Shown here one piece after another: positions 16,971 to 24,359 of a DNA stretch of 24,359 bases. Position numbers and translations under genes: made by a program. The notes below the pieces were generated by a model, which saw only the letters and a list, made by a program, of their open reading frames with translations, was not told the origin of the DNA and ran no database searches. Every line of letters begins with the position of its first letter. The stretch's first letter is position 1. Source of the stretch: Gnetum montanum (lineage: Eukaryota > Streptophyta > Gnetopsida > Gnetales > Gnetaceae); NCBI GenBank assembly GCA_015680685.1, contig MNCI01005236.1:339746-364104 (forward strand). The letters are read 5' to 3'.

Positions 16971-17096
16971 CTAAGCGTTTGTGCGCTAAGTAGAACATAG
17001 GAGATCACTCACATTGTTGGGAGCTTAAACGAACCTTAGGGTTAATTAAACAAAAAAAATATATAATGGTTAATTAGCACACCGAACAAAGTTAAA
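16971..17096 (+). other. Leader between PBS and gag of the plus-strand element
   Basis: These 126 nt match the left element's leader at 4162-4288 in length and in blocks such as actcacattgt and gaaccttagggttaat. It ends directly before the gag start ATG. Confidence 0.75.
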
Positions 17097-18754
17097 ATGT
17101 CTTCTTCAAACAAAAGTAATTCATCACCTAGGGATCATACAAAAAATAGTCAGCAATCTAAAACACATAACCAAAATCAGCCAGTTCCTCAACAATATAA
17201 GGTGGTATATACTCATCCTGATGAGTACATACCCAATTTTACTTTTATCCTCCATCAAGACAAACAACTGCACTGGAGAGAGTTGCAAGGTAACATAGTG
17301 TTACCTCCAGATCGGGCAGTCCCTGACATGCTCCTCCGTGCTCTTGCACAAATAGGCATGACACAGCTCTATGCTGAATACGGTATAGGTGATTTTGACA
17401 TAAGGGATTATCATCCCACAGAAGCACAATATCTAAGGGACTCAAGGTAGGAGAGCCACCATACATTATTGAAGGGCAAAGGGATCCCGCACGTCCTAAG
17501 TGAAATTAGAAATGGTGAACCACTTATAATGGGTTCTCCATCAAATGATGTTCCCCCTCCTACCGATAGTCAGGAGGTGGGGTATCAGAACCTATGCTCC
17601 ACAATACACAACCCTAGTTATGATCCCCGTGAACACCAACTGTTCATTGAGGGAATGAAAACACATGACAAGGATGGGCATTCTAATCTTCATCACGATC
17701 GAGGCCATAGCCACCGAAGAGAAGGTAAGAAACATCATCATGGCATTGGTTCTCCTTCTTCTTCCCCTTCATCACATCATTCACCCTCTCCTTCCACATC
17801 TAGGCGTAGTCATAAAGAGCATAATGGTGAGGATAAGGGTAAGCAAAATGAGAGACCTTGATGAGAGAGTCAAGAGAGAAGACGAGGGTAGTCTAGAGAG
17901 TCTAGGCATGATAGAAGGGAAAGTAGGGAACAACGTAGGCATCATAGACATCATGAAAGAGATGATCATGATGAACCCCTACTTGCCATCTGAAGTATGC
18001 TAGATATCACAGAGGCAATGAGAATACCAACAAGGCATCAAAAAGACAATCGAATCAAAAGACTTGACATGAACAACATCCCATGCTTTGAAGGAGGATA
18101 CAACGCTGATCCGCAAAATCATTTACAAGCATTCCACAATGCCTGTGCCTTGCAAAACATAGAGAACAAGTGGCAAAAACTAAAGTTGTTTCCTAGGACA
18201 CTCATAAAGGAAGCAGAGAGTTGGTACCGGTCCTTAGAATCGGAAACCATTAGGAGGTGGAGTATCATGTTAGAACTTTTCAACGATAAATATCAAACGT
18301 ACTCCAGACTTTCTAACTTGCGTAAGCAGATCCAAGGATGGAAGCAAGGAACTCATAAACCCTTGGATGCTGCCATGGGCCGCTACTACACATTGTTACA
18401 TCATTGCCTGGGCCATGGTTACACACAATAGGATCAACTTCATCATCTTGTAGATGGGCTAAGGTATGAAACTAGAAGAACCCTTGGGACTTATGCCCAA
18501 GGGAGACTATCAGAACTTAGATCCCATGAGATTCATCAATTGTTGGAACAAGTAGCCAAAGAAGAAGGGGAGCTACGAAAAAGAGAGTGTGCAGAAGAAT
18601 ATAATTATGATCCTTCCCTCCGAAAGAAGGGAGTGAGATCTTGCGATGAAGAGCATGAGTCACCACTCAAAGAGTTGGTGAACAGAAAAACCTTGCCGCT
18701 TCAGAAACTAACAATGGAAGTGGCGGCTAAGGTAGATCAGATACAGAACTCCTT
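17097..18754 (+). pseudogene. gag: Decayed gag of the plus-strand element, truncated
   Basis: It is colinear with residues 1 to about 543 of the left Gag: the same N-terminus (THPDEYIPNFTF, GNIVLPPDRAVPDM), the His/Ser-rich stretch, and the Gag domain with AESWYRSLESETIRRW and LRKQIQGWKQG. The open pieces 17097-17450, 17469-17861, 17997-18431 and 18540-18779 all lie in the same frame, so the gene carries stops but no net frameshift over about 1.65 kb. Stops such as TAG 17448-17450 (CAG in the left copy), TGA near 17991 (CGA) and TAG 18429-18431 (CGG) are C-to-T/G-to-A changes. Similarity ends abruptly after VDQIQNS near 18754; the Cys-His cluster and protease are missing. Confidence 0.88.
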
Positions 18755-19522
18755 CAACTTCAATGCTCTATTTGTGTGAATTGCCTCTGCAACTGAGTGC
18801 TACGTTGACTATGGTGAAGAGCATAGTAGGCACACTCAAACATAACCTTGTAGGCATTAAGACTTCCAAGATGTCAAACCATTTGTGTAGTCCATCATGG
18901 CATTACACCCAAAGAATCATGATGGCCCAAAATTGATGGTGTTTCAAGGAGAATGAAATTTTATGGAGAAATGCTTTAAGAAGTGCACAGTCAGAGGCAA
19001 CCAATGGGGTGCATGAAGGATTCGATTACGAGAATGCTTAAGGATAAGAAACTTAACTAGCCCAACCAAGAGATATGCAAGTGGATCCTCCCCATAGCAA
19101 ACTCATGTCCTTTTTGCCCATGCATACCCTCAAACCAAGGAGTCTATGGACTCCATAGTTGAGTAAAGGTTATGGAAAGTTAAGGACCTAATCCAGAAGA
19201 ATCTACCTAAGACTTTCAACACATCAAACTAAGACATTGAACCAAACATGGAAATTGGCAATGAGATGAATTACCAAAAGTAATGGTGGATGGAAGAGAA
19301 AGTAGAATGGGGAACCAAATCATGGTCACATGAGGTCTCTTGTGGATTTTATGATTAAATAACCTAATAAAGTCCATCCTTAGTCTAGATCAAAATCAAC
19401 CACTTTCAGTGACTTCACATCGATATTCTAAGATGACTCCACCCCCTCGAGACATAAGAACTCTCCAACAAAGCAATCACCATTCCTTATTGAGAAGAAA
19501 AGAGAAGCAGAAAGTGAGAAAG
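18755..19522 (+). other. Coding-like segment between gag remnant and post-pol region
   Basis: Similarity to gag has ended here. Scattered plus-strand frames look protein-like but carry many stops; the last reads RDIRTLQQSNHHSLLRRKEK and ends at the TAG in ccttagttag (about 19523-19533). This end resembles the minus-strand sequence near 11405-11470 (SHHHSDEMKERMGSEKGLS). It may be a decayed antisense ORF of the minus-strand pol element, an arrangement known in the Tat lineage. No LTR end or target duplication marks the junction with gag. Confidence 0.4.
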
Positions 19523-20283
19523 GACCTTAGTTAGAGGAGACCTCTAGCCTATGGTAACAAGTCTTTCTAGTCCCATAACCACTACTTATAGCCTATTAAT
19601 TTGTCTAAGGGATGTGCTTTGAATTTTTAACATTTTTTTATTTTTTATTTTTTGGATTTTATGTTTTTATGGATTTTTGGATGGAAACCACACCATGCAA
19701 AGACTTAGCTTCCTATTATTGGTCAACAAAAAAATAGTAAGAAATCCATGAAAACACTCATGTACTCAAGAGTTTGGCCAAGTACATAGAGCATCGATCC
19801 CCTTGAAGTCACACCCTTATCAATCCATTTGATCTTTTCCAAGTTTGAAAACTACCAAGGTCACAAGTTTGTTAAAGTTTTATTAAAGAAAGGGACCTCA
19901 TATTTTCAAAACTAGGAATACCATAGATTGTTATGGGTGGGTGGACTACTTGTTTCATGAAAAAGAAACTTTGTCTTAGTTATTAATATCAAAATTCAAA
20001 GAGAGAAACTAGACATTAGCAACAAAAACATTAAGTACAATCCACCATTAGCAAACAGCTACAACATCACTATCTCGTACTGGTAATAAACCAATTTATT
20101 AGAATAAAGAAATTCACACCAAAATAAAGTAAAATATAAGAGAAATTAGAAAATATGTAAGAAAAATCAAACATATTAACAATGTTGTAAAATAAAAAAT
20201 GTGAAAAATAATAGTGTAAAAAAAGTGTAAAAGCAACAAAGTGTAAAATAAAAAGGGTAAAAATTGAGAAGCCACTTGATTGG
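19523..20283 (-). other. Post-pol region of the right element
   Basis: This aligns with 1-816 in the same orientation relative to pol: ccttagttagagg at the far end, a T-rich tract near 19629-19660, caccatgcaaagactt near 19690, gaagtcacacccttatc near 19805, and A-rich gtaaaataaaaa repeats (20180-20265). It lies directly downstream of the pol stop codon in element sense. No protein is evident; the 108-codon minus frame at 20070-20396 runs on from the end of pol through T-rich sequence in another frame. Confidence 0.7.
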
Positions 20284-21627
20284 TTAGCACAAATGGCCAT
20301 CTCCCCCGTGATTGAGTTGGAAGAAGGAGATCTGAAAATTTGAGTGAGGTTTTCCATCTGATGAGGTGTTGATAGGACTAGCTCTTTGGGATCCATGGAA
20401 AGGTTTTGCTTGCTACATGTTAACCAGTTGCTTTTTGTTTGGGCTCTCAGGTTTGTAAATCAACATGGCCCCAAGAAAAAAGGTTTCATAAATGATATAA
20501 GAACCTTCTCATAATGTTTGAAACTTAGTCTTTTAAGGTACATGTGTGGGGTTCTAGTAAAGGACCTTGTCTCCAAGTTAAAATTTGACTTTCCTTATTT
20601 TAAGATCATGGCATTTTTTGTTGAATGCCTTATGCACTTCATTAAAGATAGGGCCACCAATCCATTCTCATCTAGCACATTAAGGTTGATCTATCTTTCT
20701 TTATGTGCCAGGCTAAGGTCAAGATCAAGATCACAAGCTGTTGAAAGTGTACAAAGCTTAGACTGAATAGGAAGAGTTGGAAGTTTTCCATACACTAGCT
20801 ATTAGGGAGAGTAGCCTATAAGAAGTTTCCATGTTGAGTTGTAGGCCCAAAGAACATCATTAAGTTTTGTGCTCCAATCTCTCCTATATTTCCTAATTAT
20901 TCTCATTAAGATTTTTTTGATCTCCCTATTGGTAACCTCAACTTGACCGTTGGCTTGGGAATGGTAGGGTGTTAATTTATGTTCTACCCCCCAAGCATTG
21001 CATGAATTTTTGAAAAGTGGTGCATGTAAAGTAAGTACCGTTATCAAAGATCAGTGCACATGGCACCCCAAACCTATTTAAAACATTTTATTATAAAAAT
21101 CAAGCAACAATGAAAGATTTATAGTCAGTGACAATTGTTGCTTCTACCCATTTCGTACAATAGTTAATAGCAACTATAATGTACTTCTTTCCATTCAACA
21201 TGGATGTGATGGAATCCATGAAGTCAATGCCCTAGATGTCAAAGGATTCTAGTTGTTAGGTCCACTGCTAAGGTTCCTCCATCCCACTATCACATCAACA
21301 ACGTTCACAAGAGTGAACAAATTGGTGGGCATCCCTAAAGAGTGTTGGCCAATAATACCCTACCATTAAGATCTTAATGGTTGTGCATCTTCCAACGTAG
21401 TGGTCCCTATAAGGGCCCTCATGAGCATCTTGGAGAATGCACAGTTGGTCAACATTAGGCACACACCAACAAACCAAGCCATTAGCACACACCTTGTAAA
21501 GGTGTCCATTGATCTCCATGAAGCATTTATCCCAACTGTTGTTTCTTCTTATGGTCCAAATCTGGTGGTATCTCTTGAGTAAGAGATAAGTGAGGATCTC
21601 ATTATACCATGTAGGTTTAGTAGGCAC
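20284..21627 (-). pseudogene. pol: Decayed integrase and Pol C-terminus of the right element
   Basis: The open piece 21627-21295 contains the zinc-binding H2C2 region (HEGPYRDH through FVHSCERC) with YYWPTLF. The catalytic core follows: GIDFMD (about 21223) and IFDNG (about 21040) supply the two Asp, and YHSQANGQVEVTN (open frame 21047-20802) supplies the Glu, so the DDE residues remain although stops and at least one frameshift (near 21000) break the frame. The C-terminal part reads MYLKR and GPYVIYE-like relics and ends HGGDGHLC-stop (stop 20284-20286), identical to the end of the left Gag-protease ORF. The sequence is typical of Tat/Athila-type integrase, which inserts element DNA into the genome. 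Confidence 0.85.
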
Positions 21628-21639
21628 TTGTTCATTTAT

Positions 21640-22935
21640 TGCACCAACAAAGAGGAGTTCATCACAAAACTGATCAAAAAGTGGCCCCTCCTCTTTTTTG
21701 TCCCATCATAACCAAGACAAGTGATCAAAAACCACATTTTTAGTCCTCTTTCGATCTACCATTGTGAGATCGAATTCTTGCAAGACCACTAAGCCATTGT
21801 ATGACACGAGGACTCATCATCGGTTTGTTCATTAAGAAGAGAATTACACTGTTGTCTATGTGCATCAAGATCTTGTACCCAAGCACTAAAATTTTCCAAG
21901 GCATACACCTCCACCATCAGCTCTTTCTCTGTTATGGTGTAGTTCAACTATGCACTCATAATGCTTCAGCTCGCATAGTGGATGTAGTATGGATGTTTCT
22001 AATCATCCAACTGCATGAGCATGACCCCCAAGGCATAGTGTAATGCATCCATCATGATGTGAAATGGTCAAAACCAGTCAAGTGCTCATAGCATTGGAGT
22101 TTCTACTAGCTTCTACTTGAGTTGTTGGAATGCCTTTTTGCATTTCTCAATCCATACGACTAGAGCATTTTTTCTTCTTAGCTCTACTAATAGTTTAGCG
22201 ATGTTAGATAAATTCTCTATAAATCATCAGTAGTAGCCAATGTGGCCAAGGAATGACTAGACATCTTTAACGATTTCTGGTTGGTGGGTAATTCTTGGAA
22301 TGATCCTAATCTTTTCAGAGTCCATCTCAATCCCTACTTGTGAGATTTTAAGCCCCAAAATAATGACTTCTTGGACCATTAGATGGAATTTTTACTAATT
22401 GAGCCAAAGGTTAGTCTACACACACCTTGCTCAAGGTGGTTTATGGCTTGCTCAAACATAGCATCATAGGTGGAGAAGTCATCCATGACGACTTCCACCC
22501 CACTACTAATTTGGATTGAAAAATGTCAAGGACAAGGCATTGGAAGGTTGTAGGGGTATTACATAGAACAAAAGGCATCTCTCTATATGCAAAAGTCCCC
22601 CAGGGACTTGTGACTATTATTTTGGCATGATCCTTGGGTGCAATCTGAATCTAGTTATAGCCACTATAACCATCCAGAAAGCTATAGAAGCAATGCCTAG
22701 AGATAGTGTCCAACACATAATCCACAAATGATAATGGAAAATGATCTTTGTATGTCATCATGTTCAAAAACTTGAAGTTAATATAGACCCTCCACTTACC
22801 ACCTTTCTTTGACGTGATCATAAGTGGGCGAGACCACTCACTATCTACAATGGGATAGATGAACCTCACCTTAAGGAGTTGTTCAATTTCCTCCTTGATA
22901 ATCTGCTTCAATTTGGAATTCAACTACTGGTGTGA
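21640..22935 (-). pseudogene. pol: Decayed reverse transcriptase and RNase H of the right element
   Basis: The open piece 22923-22651 reads KEEIEQLLKVRFIYPI, KKGGKWRV and SFLDGYSGYN, the classic N-terminal RT motifs. Decayed frames continue with IQIAPKD, SPWGTFAYREMPF (damaged MPFGL region) and MDDFSTYD near 22485, which keeps the two catalytic Asp. Connection and RNase H relics follow (VVVYALEKF-like near 21870-21920, then LQEFDL and NVVFDHLSWL-like near 21700-21800). Numerous stops and frameshifts make it non-functional. This is the segment missing from the left element. Confidence 0.82.
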
Positions 22936-23910
22936 CTGCCTCTTTGGCTTTATGGAAGGATTAGTATAAATGCAATGCTAACATATCCTAGAATCAATCC
23001 CAGTGAGTTTGAGATATGACTAAGCAAAGGCTATTAATCATTTGTTAACCACCTTTAACAACTTCTTTCTATTCAGAGGCAAGGTTGGTATTGATTATCA
23101 CTGGCTTGCCATTTTTCAGAAAAGCATACTCCATGTTGGCAAGTAGAGTTTTCAACTCTAAGGGCTCCTATTTAAAAATTTTAGAGATTTCCAACTCTCC
23201 CCAAAAACTATCATTAGGTTCATCATCGAAGAATTGGCAATGAACTCGCTCTAGTTCATCCATGCCTTCAACATAGGCATTCATCAGGCTCTCACTTGGT
23301 TTTATGCAAAGTGTGCTACTTTTAGGATTAGTTATCAACCATTGGATACCCTTCTATTTTGTGGCTATTGCATACAAGCACCTTTGAATTTTTGATTCAT
23401 CTACACACTAGCTACATGTTGTGATTGATGTGCTTTTTATGGCCTATATTTTCTACACACAATTGCACCTTGTATCACTGTACATGATGCATAGAACTCT
23501 CTTCTCTTCGATCTTTCCAAATGTATTTTCCTTGAAAATCTACAAGAAAAGATCTTTGATGCCCAACCATGCATCAATGATACTTAGCCAAGCCCTTCCC
23601 ATGATCATTGGGAAGTCCCCATTGTAGTTATCAACTCGAATCACCAAGAAATTAGTAGGATAGAATCAACCATAGATGGTGGTTCCAATGTCCTCCAGTA
23701 GTTCCAAGGGGATAGTGATGGACTAATCTAACAACTCAAGACAAATGTTGCTCTTTGAAACACCACTAATTTTGGCCTAGCACTTTTAGACAAGAATCAA
23801 GCTAAGTCATGCTGCTACCCAACATGAGTACAGCATGACCAAACTTGAAGGCCTTCAAAATAGCCCTTGATGGCCCATGATTCAACAAGCAAGGTCCCCC
23901 CAGGGTCCAT
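22936..23910 (-). pseudogene. pol: Decayed protease and protease-RT linker of the right element
   Basis: Minus-strand relics align with the left protease: SNICLELLDQSITIPLEL, FLVIRVDNYNGDFPMIMGRA and WLSIIDAWLGIKDLFL. The catalytic LLDSGSG appears as LMLGSSM (about 23830), so the active-site Asp is lost. Downstream, ITYSDSS and QRCLYVATT of the left ORF match MYSDT (about 23480) and QRCLYAIATK (about 23380), and GIDTLERER matches GMDELERVH near 23255. Beyond that point the left element has lost sequence while this copy continues toward RT. Similarity to the left element fades near 23910, where tandem repeats begin. Confidence 0.75.
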
Positions 23911-24359
23911 AAGCGACTGAACCAACTTCCAGCATCTAGAATTAAAATTTTTGGGTTCAAAATGTTTGGCTTTGGCTAAGTACACTTTGGTTACTTTTTC
24001 AGACGCTGCACAGCGTAAGGATCAGCGTCACAAACTTTTGGAGCCCCAAAATTGAATCAAAATAGGCCAAAATCAAGCACAAGGACCCCCCATAACCTTC
24101 ACCAAGGTCCCCCAGCAGCTTCCAACCTCCAAAAAATCAAGATTTGGGCCTCAAATGTGCCATTTTGACTTGGTGATGCTGGGGTTACTTTTTCAGACGT
24201 TGCATAGCGTAAGGATCAGCGTCACCAACCTTTAGAGCCCCAAAACTAAGCCAAAATGACTTGATTTCAAGGGTGCAAGTCGTCCTCAAGGTCCACTATT
24301 GATAACTATGGGTCCCAGCCTTCAGAAATTCCAGATTTTAGCCCAAAATTGCAAGTTTT
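23885..24359. repeat. Tandem repeat of about 194 bp, about 2.4 copies
   Basis: The segment ttactttttcagacg starts at 23991 and again at 24185 (194 bp apart). It is followed in both copies by gcgtaaggatcagcgtca and gagccccaaaa. A caaggtcccc or caaggacccc landmark occurs near 23890, 24080 and 24287, so a third copy begins before the window ends. Each unit holds an inverted repeat, GACGCTG/CAGCGTC, clearest at 24002-24029. It lies where the gag-protease linker of the right element would be. Confidence 0.85.

Noticed and set aside
20070-20396. 108-codon minus-strand ORF starting MDPKELVLST as a separate gene
   Set aside because: Its start overlaps the Pol C-terminus in another frame and the rest is Phe-rich translation of a T-rich tract.
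23421-23627. 68-codon plus-strand ORF
   Set aside because: It is the antisense of the decayed protease; the same shadow appears at 1145-1351 opposite the intact protease.

Overview
This window is plant nuclear DNA. It is AT-rich and packed with nested, mostly decayed LTR retrotransposons. I see no intact host gene. The repeat family, the plant-type Gag, a tRNA-Asp primer site, a decayed PPR-like exon and heavy C-to-T decay all fit a large, slowly purged plant genome. A gymnosperm or similar large-genome plant is plausible, but the species cannot be fixed from the sequence.

Most of the window belongs to one Ty3/gypsy family of Tat/Athila affinity. Its LTRs begin TGATG and end CATCA, and its PBS matches the 3' end of tRNA-Asp. 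(1) Positions 1-5379, minus strand: the youngest-looking copy, with a complete 5' LTR (4308-5379), a perfect PBS (4289-4306), a 127-nt leader and one uninterrupted 1114-codon ORF (817-4161). This ORF joins Gag and the aspartic protease directly to the last residues of Pol. RT, RNase H and integrase are missing, so the copy is non-autonomous, and its 3' LTR lies outside the window. (2) 5380-7212: AT-rich with nothing recognisable. (3) 7218-8054: a solo LTR with a perfect 5-bp target duplication (CAAAT). (4) 9248-10138: a minus-strand LTR preceded in its own sense by a polypurine tract and 3' internal sequence running to about 11760. (5) 11873-13544: a candidate LTR of a different family. (6) 13545-15900: a patchwork with a PPR-like pseudo-exon, a gypsy RT remnant and unidentified coding-like pieces. 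(7) 16084-16951: a plus-strand LTR with a polypurine tract on its left and a PBS plus decayed gag (17097-about 18754) on its right, so it is the middle LTR of a tandem arrangement. (8) 18755-24359: a minus-strand pol remnant (integrase, RNase H, RT, protease from left to right), ending in a roughly 194-bp tandem repeat.

The right-hand pol remnant explains the left-hand ORF. Both end in the same reading frame with the same peptide, HGGDGHLC, and a stop. The left element is therefore an in-frame internal deletion of an element like the right one, and it would need reverse transcriptase and integrase from a relative.

The most unusual structures are in the LTRs. The U3 regions carry a phased array of the 10-bp palindrome GCGATATCGC, whose 14/17/20-bp spacing can be followed through three LTRs of different age. 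The U5 of the left LTR holds three tandem hairpin units that keep their loops but change all stem segments together (covariation). I regard these two arrays, with the gag-protease-only fusion ORF, as the best candidates for something undescribed.
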